A DNA stretch of 64,000 nucleotides, taken from NCBI GenBank assembly GCA_019009955.1, contig CM032233.1, forward strand, positions 11,317,001 through 11,381,000, written 5' to 3'. The notes beneath the pieces were generated by a model. The model was not told where the DNA came from. It did no database searches and saw only the letters and a program-made list of their open reading frames with translations. Below are positions 35,608-46,684 of the stretch, in pieces. Origin of the DNA: Riptortus pedestris (taxonomy: Eukaryota > Arthropoda > Insecta > Hemiptera > Alydidae). The position numbers were made by a program, and so were the translations under genes. The stretch's first letter is position 1. Every line of letters begins with the position of its first letter.

Positions 35608-35808
35608 TCATGTCTTTGAATTGTTTCCATTTCTTTTCAGAATGTAATCATAAACTACAGTGAAATCTTTTGTTTTAAGATCGGAGTCACAAATCTCTCT
35701 GTAGAGTTCAAGGGCTTTTGCTCCTACATTCAACCTGCAATTTACTTCAGCAGCAGTCCTTTCAGCAATTTCCAGGTCTTTTAGCAACATTTCTGATGTA
35801 AAACCGGC
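35608..35808 (-). CDS. HIBADH: HIBADH terminal exon
   Basis: The acceptor is TTTTCAG|GCC and the TGA is at 35608-35610. It is 67 codons including the stop. It encodes AGFTSEMLLKDLEIAERTA, the family's conserved KDL helix, and ends KDFTVVYDYILKRNGNNSKT. Confidence 0.94.
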   Translation of the reverse strand, partial: AGFTSEMLLKDLEIAERTAAEVNCRLNVGAKALELYREICDSDLKTKDFTVVYDYILKRNGNNSKT

Positions 35809-38800
35809 CTGAAAATTCAAATATATATATTCTTCTGTAAAATACACTGTTATACTGGGCAGCAGGCGAGAAGTCAGATCTGCTGTAATAATGAGTTGAC
35901 TTCAAATAATAATTAATTCTAATAAAAGAGCTATAAATCACTCCCATGACAAGAAGGATTAAAAATATATAGATGTAAAAAAAAATTATAAATAAATTGT
36001 GATGAGATAAGGAATAATTTTCAGACAACAAAAGGCACATAAACTATGTAATAGAAAGAGGCTAAAGAAATAAATAAATCAATTACCAATATAGAATAGG
36101 CCTTAAGTATGCATCTAGATGCATAACAGTCTTGAGTGCTCACAGCAGATCCCTTCATCTAGATCTAGGTAACAGCCTCAGATGCCTGGCCAAAACTTCC
36201 TAATCTCAATATAGGAGGTGTCCTATTACTACAAGCCACAGTGCATCAGCTAGATATAGGTAACAGGCTCAGATGCCTGGCCAAAACTTCCTAATCTCAA
36301 TATAGGAGGTGTCCTATTACTACAAGCCACAGTGCATCAGCTAGATATAGGTAACAGGCTCAGATGCCTGGCCAAAACTTCCTAATCTCAATACAGGAGG
36401 TGTCCTATTACTACAAGCCACAGTGCATCAGCTAGATATAGGTAACAGGCTCCGATGCCTGGCCAAACCTCCTTATCGCAATATAATGGGCAGTCTTAGT
36501 TTACAGACCACAGCAACTCACCTACATCTAGGTAACAGGGTCAGATGCCTGGCCAAACCTCCTTATCGTAATATAAGGGGCAGCCTTAGTTTACAGACCA
36601 CAGCACCTCACCTACATCTAGGTAACAGGCTCAGATGCCTGGCAAACCTCCTTATCGCAATATAATGGGCAGCCTTAGTTTACAGACCACAGCACCTCAC
36701 CTAGATCTAGGTAAAAGGCTCAGATGCCTGGCAAACCTCCTTATCGCAATATAATGGGCAGCCTTAGTTTACAGACCACAGCAGGTAGTAGTATTAGTAA
36801 CAGGCTCAGATGCATTAGTAGTTAGAAAACGTTTCACAAATGGACAGTTACGAAATTTCAGGCAAAGCGTTTAACAGACATATGTGTGTAACTTCGAGGT
36901 CCAGTTAGATTGGGAGAATTATGTCATGGAGAGAGGAAATTCTAGCCAGCTATATAGGGGGGGGGAAGTACTTGTCAACTATATAGGGGCGAAAGACTGG
37001 ATATCTTTAAATAAACTAACAGTTAATATATTTTCTTTGTTGCATTAAATTCATACCCCCCCCCCTAAGTCTATGCCTATGGAAGTACTCATTCTTTACA
37101 ATTTCATTCAGTCAAAAATAATATTCTTCTGTAAAATTGAAATTAATACAATTTTACTTTAATTATTAAGTTATAAGAAAGTTCAGTTTACCTTATATCC
37201 ATTAGAACTAGGAACATTTGGTAATATATTTGGTACAGGGTGGTAAGTATCAGTGAGCCAACACCTGCCAGAGCTGTGATTTACTATGGTGGTTAACACT
37301 TTTGCATCTATCCCCAATTTTTCTCCAAGATGAAATATTTCAGACACACCAATGGCAGATATGCCTAGGAGTAAGTTGTTGCACATCTTTGCTATTTGCC
37401 CACTGCCCAGAGGACCACAGTGATACACTTTAGATCCCATGCACTCCAATATTGGCTCAACATTCTTCAGTGTTTCCTCTTTTCCACCAACCATGAATGT
37501 CAATGAACCACTTGCAGCTGCAATAACTCCTGAAAAATTATTCAAAACAGAGAATAAAATGTATAATATACATGATTTCAGGTAGCCTATGATATACTAT
37601 ACTAAAATAGCAAATTAATGTACTTACTTATTTATCTTTACAAATAACATTATATAACATTCGAGATAAAGTTAGGTTAATGGCTTAGTCAAGGTAAGTG
37701 GTATACGCAAAGACCTACAAAATTCTAGTGTATGGATGGATGCTACAATTCTTAGAGGGAGACTAACCTACAGTATTCTAGTGTATGAGTGGATGCTACA
37801 ATTTCAAAATATTACTTATTTTGGCACTTAATAGAAATGCTATAGCATACGTTATAAATAAAGAGGTACTCACCTCCTGAGACAGGTGCATCTACGAAGG
37901 GAACGCCCTGCTCCTCCAATAATCGGCCAATTCTTATTGGAACCGAGTAGTCGACAGTACTACAGTCTATAGCAGTCTTGCCAGCTTTCAGATATCTAGA
38001 AATGCCCAATAGTCAGTTCTATGCTAGTCAATAATACACCTCCTTTCTTTCATTGTTCCCAACTCTCCAAGGCCCCTATCAAACCTCTGTCAGTGAATAA
38101 ACCTACCCTTCTGTCTAGTATAGTATCGAAAATAGAGAAGAGATTGTAGGATTATTAGGATGGATGAAGTATGGAATGAGTTTGTAAGCAAAAGAGTGGC
38201 GCATTGCCAGCCAAAATCCAGTAGGATAGATGGCCAAAGTGAGCGCTCGATTGGACACAGCCTGGAAGAAGACCCACGACCAAATGTTTAAGTGAAGAGC
38301 TAAATGGGGTCTGTGGAATATATGGGGGACTGTATGGAAATGCGCTATAGGAGGAAACTAGTTTAGTAAGACTACCCTAGGGGAAACGTTATTAAAATAC
38401 AAGTAAGAGTTGAATCTTGTCTTATGTCACAAGAACTCTGTAAAGAAGGAGTTTAGGGAGGGTTTACGATTGGAAGGAATATGCGAGTACCAGAAGTCGT
38501 AAATAGTAGTAAAGTGAAGGGGACTGGACCGTTAGAAATATATTGAATTCTAAATTTGGATTACATAGAATACTAAACTGGGAGTTATTGAACCCTGAAT
38601 TAGAAGTACACACAACACATAGTAGGGGAAATAAAGAACCCTAACAAGGGAGCAGACAGCCCTAAATTATGTATATACAGAGCAGTAGCTTTGGGTTTAA
38701 TTCAACACTAAATTAGGAAGACGTGGAACAAGGGTTTACGATTTGATTGATTACTAAATTAGGAGATCGTGGAGCAGTAGCTTAGGGCTTTATTGAACAC

Positions 38801-41001
38801 TATATGAGGACGTGGAACACTAGCTTAGGGCTTTATTGAACACTATATGAGGAGGACGTGGAACACTAGCTTAGGGCTTTATTGAACACTATATGAGGAG
38901 GACGTGGAACACTAGCTTAGGGCTCTATTGAACACTATATGAGGAGGACGTGGAACACTAGCTTAGGGCTTTATTGAACACTATATGAGGAGGACGTGGA
39001 ACACTAGCTTAGGGCTTTATTGAACACTATATGAGGAGGACGTGGAACACTAGCTTAGGGCTTTATTGAACACTATATGAGGAGGACGTGGAACACTAGC
39101 TTAGGGCTTTATTGAACACTATATGAGGAGGACGTGGAACACTAGCTTAGGGCTTTATTGAACACTATATGAGGAGGACGTGGAACACTAGCTTAGGGCT
39201 TTATTGAACACTATATGAGGAGGACGTGGAACACTAGCTTAGGGCTTTATTGAACACTATATGAGGAGGACGTGGAACACTAGCTTAGGGCTTTATTGAA
39301 CACTATATGAGGAGGACGTGGAACACTAGCTTAGGGCTTTATTGAACACTATATGAGGAGGACGTGGAACACTAGCTTAGGGCTTTATTGAACACTATAT
39401 GAGGAGGACGTGGAACACTAGCTTAGGGCTTTATTGAACACTATATGAGGAGGACGTGGAACACTAGCTTAGGGCTTTATTGAACACTATATGAGGAGGA
39501 CGTGGAACACTAGCTTAGGGCTTCATTGAACACTATATGAGGAGGACGTGGAACACTAGCTTAGGGCTTTATTGAACACTATATGAGGAGGACGTGGAAC
39601 ACTAGCTTAGGGCTTTATTGAACACTATATGAGGAGGACGTGGAACACTAGCTTAGGGCTTTATTGAACACTATATGAGGAGGACGTGGAACACTAGCTT
39701 AGGGCTTTATTGAACACTATATGAGGAGGACGTGGAACACTAGCTTAGGGATTTATTGAACACTATATGAGGAGGACGTGGAACACTAGCTTAGGGATTT
39801 ATTGAACACTATATGAGGAGGACGTGGAACACTAGCTTAGGGCTTTATTGAACACTATATGAGGAGGACGTGGAACACTAGCTTAGGGATTTATTGAACA
39901 CTATATGAGGAGGACGTGGAACACTACTTTAGGGCTTTATTAAACTCTAAAAAATTATGAGTACAGCCAACATTAAATTATGGGGTTATTGATCACTAAT
40001 ATATTACTATATAGGTTGTAGCATGTACTTTAACAATCCTTGATTGGCAGTGTATAGACTGAGGAGGTGTTGGCTAGCCGGTAGCATGGTGATGAGGACT
40101 TGAGCATGATCTGCCACCTCACTGTAGTCCCGTCCCACCTTGGCTCCCTGCGCCCGCAGTTTCTCTTCCCTAGATACATCCAGGTCTTTAACCATTACAT
40201 CCATACCCTAGAACAAAGAAAAACAGCACTCTACAACTTCAAATGTAATTTACTATGAAAGTGTTATAGATCCCCACCCTAATATTATTATTGATTCAAC
40301 TGAATATCCAATGACCCAGTATATTAGCAGATTTCCCTTGAGGGAAATCAGCTATTGAGGTCTTACTCATGACCCGATTTTCGAAAGATTCCTTGAAATG
40401 TCCATCAATCCTACCCCGGAGATGATGAAAATGAGGTCCGTTCAAAATTATATATTGTTACGAAAATTAAATACATGAAAAATTAAACAGAGACAGTCAC
40501 GTAAGTGCGAGGTGGATCAAAGAAGCCGACAGAGGACCGAGTTCTGGAATGGTCTGGGCCGTCCCTTTGATGTTTTACCGCCAATCTATATAAGACACCC
40601 TGGCCGACCCTAGTCAGTTTTAGTTTTGTTCTCGCGTCTTCAAGTGCGTCCAGTGCTACAGGGCGACTTAGTTGTCGTGCGGTAAAGGTGTTTTCATTTG
40701 AAGAACAGTGTTGTGCCGTGACTCAGTAAGTAGCAGTATAGTGCCGTGTTTAAGACAGTGCAGTGCCCTATTACTTTTGTGAACTTCAGTGATCGCGAGT
40801 TTTATTGGACTGTGTGATTAGAATAAAAGTGAAGTTATCAGTGCAGACTGTGAGTAGTAATTAAGAATAATTAACCAAGTGTATTGTGCATTATTAAATA
40901 AATTGTGCAGTGATAAAAACTGTGAAACTTGTGTGTGTTTAATTTTGCAATCCAAAAGAACTCTTATAAACAACGTTTATTACTGCGTTTGTAATAAAAC
41001 G

Positions 41002-41057
<56 letters not shown>

Positions 41058-43375
41058 CCTGTTAACGCTCTAGCGACCGTAATTTTTGTTTGATTGTTAC
41101 CAAACTTGATATTTAATCGTTTTATGTAAAAAGTAAGATCAAGTTCGTTAATGGCTGAAATCGAACCAGTGGGTTCAAGATCAAAATATCTCCGTTACTA
41201 TTCGTCGTATCGAAAAATTGAATCAACCAATCTTATTGCAAATTAAATTTACTAAATAAATAAAATAAATATTTTTATATACATTTTTTCTCTATCTTGA
41301 ATATTAACCGAGATATTTGCATTTTTATTAAGTGTGTGCGGATAACGAACGAGATGAGATGGGTTCTGTTCGGCTCTTGTCGGTTTTGATCGTGAGATTC
41401 GCCTGAAAGTTACTTCGGTCATTTCTGCGACTGTTCGGCTCTAAATTCGTTTAGAGACTGGTGTAAGCTTCTACTTTGTGAGATATGTGCAATTATTCAT
41501 TATAAATAGCAGTACTAGATATAGTAAATAGTTTGCAATAAAGTTAATATGTTATATTCAGATATATTTCAGTAATTGTTTTTCTTTCCCCTATCAAGGT
41601 CTGCATAAAACTGTTCTTTTTCCATTGCATAGGCATCCTCTGTCGGGGCATAGACTTGTATAAGGGTCACTTTTCCTAAGGTCAGTTCCATGTTCGCCTC
41701 TATAATTCTTGAGGAAATAGGCTCCCAGCTTTCGACACGTTCAAACAACCTCTCTGACATTATCATTCCTAGGCCTTCTTTTGCTTTTTGGTACTCCTGA
41801 ATATATTAGTGTAAAGCTTTGCTCCAGCCTCACTTCTCCTTGGCCTTTCTTCCTTACTTCGCTTATTCCTAGGATATCCACCCTATAGGCCTCCATCTCC
41901 TCCACTATTTCTACTTCTTTTCCAGTCAGAGTCGTTATATTCCATATTCCAATTCTGATACCCTTTTGAACACCGGGTCGTAACCGTTGTGTCCGCCCAA
42001 GTCCGAGGCAACTTATTGTACTTTGAATCGATGAGATTCCCTCTTAAAAGTGATTGTCCAGTTGGAGAGGCCCTGTATCCTCAGAGCAACTGGTCCCCCA
42101 AATATTTAGATCACCTCAGAGGAAAGGGTGGCCGGGCTTTACTCCCTGACCATGGGTACCTGTCGGTCCACGGGCCATTATTCAGTTTATTAAGGACACT
42201 CCTCCGAAGATGGATCCCCTATCGGCCGTCCAGGGGACGCCGCTCCCTAGCGGGCAGGTTTGATAGGGAAGTAGTCAAAGGGCAAAATCAAAATAGATCG
42301 ATCATAGTCATTGGAGACTTCAATGCAAGGACGGGAATAGACCATGCTGGAGCACATGGTGTCATGGGGCTACATCCAGGTGAGCATACCAGGAACAGAA
42401 ATGGTCAGAAGCTGATAGATTATTGTATAGACCATGACCTTCTTATTGGCAATACTTGGTTCCCATATAAACTTGTTCATAAAATTACCCTCTCAGCTGA
42501 GGAAAGAGCGGCAAACAGCATAAGTGACTATATTATATATAGCAAGAGTATAAGGCGCTTCTTCAGCGACGTAAAAGTCATAAGGGAGCTGAAATAGGAT
42601 CGGATCATTACCTACTGATTGGAGATACCCAAATCCGCCAACCTAGGAAGGAACAAAAGAAAAAATACAAGAAAATAGACATTGTAAAGCTGCAAGTACC
42701 TGAAAACAAAGCAAGGTATGAAGAACTTCTAGCTCAGAAACTCCAGACCAGCAGTGAGAGAAGAAATGTTGACAACCTTTTTAACAGAGTACCAATGTTG
42801 TAGCTTTGATCCAGACTTTTCAGATGCATCATTTATTAATCCCAAAAAAATTAGTTTCACCTATTAAGCGACCACTCAGAAGTCGACCTTTCCTCTTTAT
42901 CTCACATTTTTGAAAATTACTCAAAAAATAAAGATATATGTGTATTTTTGTTGTTTTTTTCGATCAGTTTTAGTAATAAAATGGCAGCCAAACTTCTTAA
43001 CCAATCTTCTTAAAATACTGGTGCTCTACAATTGATGTTCTATATATTATTTCGTAACTCAAATGTTAAGCGAGTTATTCGTTCTTTTTTTTTATCAAAT
43101 TTCAGTAAAGGATCTTTAATTAGAAATAGAGAATAATTAGAAATGGTTATATGAGAACAGTAGCGTTTCTTTCCAGCATGTGGGAAATCTGCTTAGTTAA
43201 AGTTGCCCCTGCGTGACAGACTTTATACAGTTTTGAAGGGAGCTCATTCATCAGGGTAAATATTACTTGCTACTAATTTAGTATAATGGACATACCTTCA
43301 AGAGTAGATTTTTACTCATTTCTGATCCCATGTTTCCAAGACCAATAAATCCAATTCGCCATGATTGTTTTGTCC
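35608..43375 (-). CDS. HIBADH: 3-hydroxyisobutyrate dehydrogenase, mitochondrial (5 exons, 5' end missing)
   Basis: Exons, in coding order: 43375-43296, 40207-40029, 37995-37874, 37529-37192 and 35808-35608. They give 305 residues, phases all agree and all introns are GT-AG. The enzyme oxidises 3-hydroxyisobutyrate to methylmalonate semialdehyde with NAD+ in mitochondrial valine catabolism. Visible hallmarks are the Rossmann NAD motif GFIGLGNMGS near the start, the substrate-binding DAPVSGG, and the catalytic lysine in GQIAKMCNNLL. The family-typical NHSSGRCW and DTYHPVPNILPNVPSSNGY follow before the C-terminal helix. Length matches the mature human enzyme, so only an exon for the mitochondrial targeting peptide is absent. 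That exon should lie upstream of 43375, possibly beyond the window. Confidence 0.95.
35809..37191 (-). other. HIBADH intron with a ~90-bp minisatellite
   Basis: A 1.4-kb GT-AG intron. The array at 36110-36800 fills half of it; the rest shows only poly-G/poly-C runs near 36955 and 37057. Confidence 0.85.
36110..36800 (+). repeat. ~90-bp minisatellite, 7-8 units in two subtypes
   Basis: The unit is anchored on AGGTAACAGGCTCAGATGCC. The first four copies carry CTTCCTAATCTCAATATAGG and a TACTACAAGCCACAG block (91-bp period). The last four replace these with CCTCCTTATCGCAATATAA and TTTACAGACCACAG. The switch near 36470 shows two rounds of expansion. Confidence 0.95.
37192..37529 (-). CDS. HIBADH: HIBADH exon with catalytic lysine
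   Basis: The acceptor is TTTTTCAG|GAG and the donor AAG|GTAAAC; it is 338 nt. It encodes SGSLTFMVGG, then CMGSKVYHCGPLGSGQIAK with the catalytic Lys, then NHSSGRCWLTDTYHPVPN. This is the most conserved part of the enzyme. Confidence 0.96.
37530..37873 (-). other. HIBADH intron, 344 bp
   Basis: Contains a two-copy ~60-bp direct repeat (TTCTAGTGTATG...GGATGCTACAATT, near 37720-37805) and nothing else recognisable. Confidence 0.7.
37874..37995 (-). CDS. HIBADH: HIBADH exon with DAPVSGG motif
   Basis: The acceptor is ATTTCTAG|ATA and the donor GGAG|GTGAGT; it is 122 nt, one base in and one base out of phase. It encodes YLKAGKTAIDCSTVDYSVP and ends VPFVDAPVSGG, which together form the substrate-binding part of the NAD-domain boundary. 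Confidence 0.95.
37996..40028 (-). other. HIBADH intron with a 46-bp minisatellite
   Basis: A 2.0-kb GT-AG intron, more than half of it the 46-bp array; the remainder (38000-38760) contains looser relatives of the same unit and no coding features. Confidence 0.85.
38765..39945 (+). repeat. 46-bp minisatellite, about 25 units
   Basis: GGAACACTAGCTTAGGGCTT recurs every 46 bp, followed by TATTGAACACTATATGAGGA and GGACGT. Most units are identical, with isolated variants (CTCTATT near 38920, CTTCATT near 39520, GATTTATT near 39750-39900). Degenerate units trail off on both sides (38690-38800 and 39930), which suggests expansion from the middle. Confidence 0.97.
40029..40207 (-). CDS. HIBADH: HIBADH exon (NAD-binding domain)
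   Basis: The acceptor is TTGTTCTAG|GGT and the donor TTAAA|GTACAT; it is 179 nt. It encodes GMDVMVKDLDVSREEKL and DHAQVLITMLPASQHLL, matching the human IIYDVFPD... and ITMLPTS segments of the Rossmann fold. Confidence 0.94.
40456..41005 (+). mobile_element. Solo LTR of an LTR retrotransposon (~550 bp)
   Basis: It starts TGTTACG and ends CGTAAC, flanked on both sides by TATAT (40451-40455 and 41006-41010). It contains a core promoter and, further on, ATTAAATAAATTG with a poly(A) signal. No internal region follows, so this is a solo LTR. The family (gypsy or BEL) cannot be decided from an LTR alone, and the exact 3' boundary is blurred by the TA repeat. Confidence 0.72.
40587..40619 (+). promoter_or_regulatory. 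LTR core promoter: TATA box and TCAGTT initiator
   Basis: TATATAAG at 40587-40594 is followed by TCAGTT at 40614-40619, whose A lies 29 bases downstream of the TATA start. TCAGT is the arthropod initiator consensus and this is its normal spacing. It directs transcription antisense to HIBADH. Confidence 0.65.
41575..42262 (-). pseudogene. RTE-type LINE, 5' leader and endonuclease N-terminal half (inverted piece)
   Basis: Minus-strand translation gives the start of an apurinic-type endonuclease: RIGIWNITTLTGKEVE, then YRVDILGISEVRKKGQGE with the catalytic Glu, GLGMIMSERL, and LGKVTLIQVYAPTEDA, ending in YADLDRG at about 41580. The piece from 41975 to 42262 looks like leader sequence. It joins head-on to the plus-strand half of the same domain. 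Stops and a frame change near 41800 show decay. Confidence 0.82.
42262..42800 (+). pseudogene. RTE-type LINE, endonuclease C-terminal half
   Basis: Plus-strand translation continues the endonuclease from DREVVKGQNQN through SIIVIGDFNARTG and NGQKLIDYCIDHDLLIGNTW to the terminal SDH motif (GSDHYLL near 42600-42620). The last motif is one frame off after a TAG at 42595-42597. The similarity fades in NKARYEELLAQKL near 42790; no reverse transcriptase or poly(A) follows. Confidence 0.82.
43060..43222 (+). repeat. TA-centred element, TIR-end fragment
   Basis: The end GTGGGAAATCTGCTTAGTTA, followed by GCCCCTGCGTGACAGACTTT at 43222, is the TIR module; about 110 bp of the adjoining arm is recognisable before it. 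Confidence 0.72.
43296..43375 (-). CDS. HIBADH: HIBADH exon with NAD-binding glycine motif
   Basis: The acceptor is TTTGTTGTAG|GGA and the donor AAG|GTATGT; it is 80 nt. It encodes TKQSWRIGFIGLGNMGSEM, containing GxGxxG of the Rossmann fold, and SKNLLLK. In human HIBADH the same motif directly follows the cleaved targeting peptide. Confidence 0.94.
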
Positions 43376-43487
43376 CTACAACAAAGGCTGATTTCAGTCT
43401 GTGTTTCGTATTTTATTTATTATAACCAGATAGTATGAAATTCCTGTATTTCATAGTTCAATATGTACCTAAGATACGTAGATATAA

Positions 43488-44090
43488 AAGTCCGTCACGC
43501 AGGGGCTGCGTAAACTAAGCAGATTTCCCACGTGAAGTTTTATAATAGAGAAATCTGCCCAATAACTGTAGTAGTAAGGGATATCTAAACCTATTCACGA
43601 GGGACAAATAGTTACGGAAACGGTCGCCAGAGCTCTCGGCGGAAAGTCCGGAACATAGCCGACTCCTGCCGACCACACACAGAATATAAATGCAAATATC
43701 TCGGTTAATATGCAAGATACAGAATAAATGTATAAAACAATATTTATAGTAAATTTAATTTGCAATAAGATTGATTCTATACAATTTTTCGATCTGACAA
43801 ATAATAACGGAGATATTTCGATATTTTCCGAAAATCCCCCCTCTAAACCCCCCCTCCCACTGGTCCGATTTCAGCCATTAACGAACTTGATCTTCCTTTT
43901 TACATAAAACGATTAAATTTCGAGTTTGGTAACGATCAAACAAAAATTGCGACCGCTAGAGAGTTAACAGGCTATATATATATGTATATATATAATTCTG
44001 AACGGACCTCATTTTCGTCATCTCCTGGGTAGGATCGATGGACATTTGAAGAAATTTTTCGAAACTCATGAGTTGGCATATGACGCCCTT
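43488..44090 (+). repeat. TA-centred element: TIR arm - (TA)n - hairpin arm (end lost)
   Basis: It begins AAGTCCGTCACGCAGGGGCT (TIR module, 43490 onward). The long arm follows, with GATCCGAC-type and CCTCCCACTGGTCCGATTTC blocks, then TATATATATGTATATATATA. The hairpin arm starts ATTCTGAACGGACCTCATTT and breaks off near 44085 before its hairpin. Confidence 0.85.
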
Positions 44091-44149
44091 ATGATCTCAA
44101 CTCGCCATCTATTCACAAGTTATCTCGTTATAAGAAACATAAGTAAAAC

Positions 44150-44601
44150 GTCCGTCACGCAGGGGCTGCGTAAACTAAGCAGATTTCCCACGTGAAGTTT
44201 TACAATAGAGAAATTTCAGAATAGAGAATCAAACAGTTAGGGGAACGGCCCGAACTAGCTCTTGACGGAAACTCACGACTAGACCCGAAGTTAGCCGATC
44301 TCATCTCAGAAGCTGAAAAATGCAAATATCTCGGTTAATATTCAAGATAGAGAATATATGTGTATAATATTATTTATTGTAAATTTAATTTGCAATAAGA
44401 TTGATTCTATATAATTTTTCGATCCGACGTATAGTAACGGAGATATTTCGAATTTTCGAAAATCCTCCCCTCTAAACCCCCCCCCTCCCACTGATCCGAT
44501 TTCAGCCATTAACGAACTTGATCTTTATTTGTGCATAAAACGTTTAAATATCGAGTTTGGTAACGATCAAACGAAAATTGCGACCGCTAGAGCGTTAACA
44601 G

Positions 44602-44661
<60 letters not shown>

Positions 44662-44786
44662 TTGAACGGACCTCATTTTCGTCATATACTGGGTAGGATC
44701 GATGGGCATGTGAAGATATTTTTCGAAACTCGCGTCATGAGTACGACCTCAATAGCTGATTTCCCTTAAGGGAAATCGGCTCATAG
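44150..44786 (+). repeat. TA-centred element, complete copy
   Basis: The best complete example. The TIR module at 44151-44195 is followed by the long arm to GCGTTAACAGACAAATATAT (about 44600), a TA tract of ~50 bp, and the hairpin arm from TTTGAACGGACCTCATTTTC to the hairpin GATTTCCCTTAAGGGAAATC (44758-44777). About 635 bp in total and no coding capacity. Confidence 0.88.
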
Positions 44787-45744
44787 GAATCGAAATACCA
44801 GCTGGATATGAGTTGTGACTCTAGAGTGAAAATCGCAAGAATAGGAGTGAGGGGGCGGGGTACTGTGCCTCTTTACCAAAAAATGCAAATATATCGGCGA
44901 AAGCTCAAAATCCAGAAGAAATGCTTAGAAAAATTAAATAAATCTAATGTTTCTGATAAAATAATTTTCTACTACTATTGAGTATTAGTGAAGTTATTTA
45001 CTTTTCTGTATTTTAACCTTTCTACAAGCCCCCCCACTCCCTCGTTCAATTATCACTTTAAACTATGATATCACTATGACTTTTATCCATCTCCACTTTC
45101 AAGTCCTCTTTATATAAAGACCTTGCCAAAAAACTGTTCAATTAACGTTTTTGCTTACAATATATTAAATTAAAAATTTTCATTTTTTTAAATACAGTCA
45201 TTACTCATCAAAGACAAATAACAATTATTATCCAAAACTACAAATTTAGCTTGATAAAACAGAATTTAAAACAAATTGATAGAGTGAGTATATCATTTAG
45301 AATAATAATAAAATTTGCGATTATCCTTTTCCCTTTCGATGATATTCCACTTAGCGTGGAACTCTTATTTCATTAAAAAAAATTTCATTTTATCACTTCA
45401 AGATTTTTTCAGATAATTTGTAAATAATTTATGGTTATATTATTTTTTTTGTCTAGCTTCTTCACCTATTGATGTGTTCTCCTAAAAAACGTTTCTTCTG
45501 ATTTGCTCCAGCTTTCCGCTCCAGCGGTGTTAACGCCTATTGGAATGCTAATTTTCAGCAACTCTTCGGTTGCCTTCTTCAGGAAACCTGCTAGGTTGCT
45601 AGAGTGAAAAGCCAGAGCAAGCTCTGACAGATGTTTGCTCAGTGAGGAAGGTCTACGAGGAAAACATGTCATCGTCGGTTGGTAAATAAGAAAGGTATAA
45701 TTTATTTTCTATGGAAGAACAAATTGCATTTCCGCATCCAGATC

Positions 45745-46152
45745 GATAAAAAATCTGTCACACAGGGGGTGCGGAAACTAAGCAGATTTCTATCGTGAAG
45801 TTTTGCAATAGATAAATCTAAATACTGCTAACACAACACCACCGTGAATATTAAGTGAATAAATACAAACGGCAATGAGAAATTTTTCAGTTAATTTTAA
45901 CAAACTCCAGACGGAGTTGTTATAAATACTTATGACAATATACATAGTACATTTAATTTGCAATAGTATTAGTTCCATACAATTTTTCGATCTGGCGTAT
46001 AGTAACGGACATATTTTGAATTTTCAAAATTCCCCCACTCTAAACCCCTCCCTCTCCCTAGTCCGATTTCAGCCGTTAACGAATTAGATTTTTCTTTTTA
46101 CATAAAACGACTAAATATAGAGTTGGGTAACGACAAAAAAATAATTGCGCGG

Positions 46153-46190
<38 letters not shown>

Positions 46191-46684
46191 ATATATAAAT
46201 ATATATTATTATATATATATATATATTTGTCTGTTAACACTCTAGCGGTCGCAAAAAAAGATACACCAAGTTCGTTAATAGCTGAAATCGGACCAGCGGT
46301 AGGGGGGGGGGCTAGAGGGGGAAATTTCGAAAATTCAAACTATTTCGAATTCGGATCGAAAACTTGTATAGAACCAATCTTATTGCAAATTACATTTACT
46401 ATAATTATTGTTATGTACATTTATTAGCTATCTTAAATATTAACCGAAATATTTGCATTTTTATTAAGTGTGTGCGGATAACGGACGAGATGAGATCGGC
46501 TGATGTTAGTCTATTCGTGCCTTTCCGCCGAAAGCTAGTTCGGCCGTTTCCGTAACTGTTCGGCTCTTGTGAAATTGGTTTAGAGACTCGTTGCTACTAC
46601 TGTTACTAGTATGCAGATTTCTCTATTGTAAATCTTCACGTGGGTAATCCGCTTAGTTCACACAGCCCCTGCGCGACGGACTTT
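45745..46684. repeat. TA-centred element, symmetric form with TIR arms on both sides
   Basis: A TIR module at 45748 opens an inward long arm up to TTGCGCGGTATATATA. After ~75 bp of TA-rich sequence (46151-46225) the same arm runs back in reverse complement (GTCTGTTAACACTCTAGCGG onward) to a TIR module ending GCCCCTGCGCGACGGACTTT at 46684. The 940-bp unit is therefore a large imperfect palindrome. Confidence 0.85.

Larger units (their letters stand above)
40325..41340 (+). repeat. TA-centred element split by a solo LTR
   Basis: The left arm begins AGCAGATTTCCCTTGAGGGAAATC (40327 onward; an inverted 8-bp hairpin) and runs to GTCCGTTCAAAATTATATAT. The right arm, after the LTR and a ~50-bp TA tract, begins TTTGCCTGTTAACGCTCTAG at about 41055 and ends near TTTTTATTAAGTGTGTGCGG. 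In other copies these two arms are joined directly through (TA)n. Confidence 0.82.
40208..43295 (-). other. HIBADH intron with solo LTR, TA-centred arms and inverted LINE fragment
   Basis: A 3.1-kb GT-AG intron. Nested contents: hairpin arm (40325-40455), solo LTR (40456-41005), (TA)n and long arm (41006-41340), RTE-type LINE pieces (41575-42800), and a TIR-end arm (43060-43222). Confidence 0.8.

Noticed and set aside
45466..45672. Minus-strand 68-codon ORF containing GFLKKATEELLKIS
   Set aside because: No family recognised, no splice sites in a usable phase, and it overlaps another CTGAAGA-hairpin-like repeat segment. It is not the missing HIBADH first exon: no upstream Met-rich/Arg-rich targeting pattern leads into the TKQSW exon.
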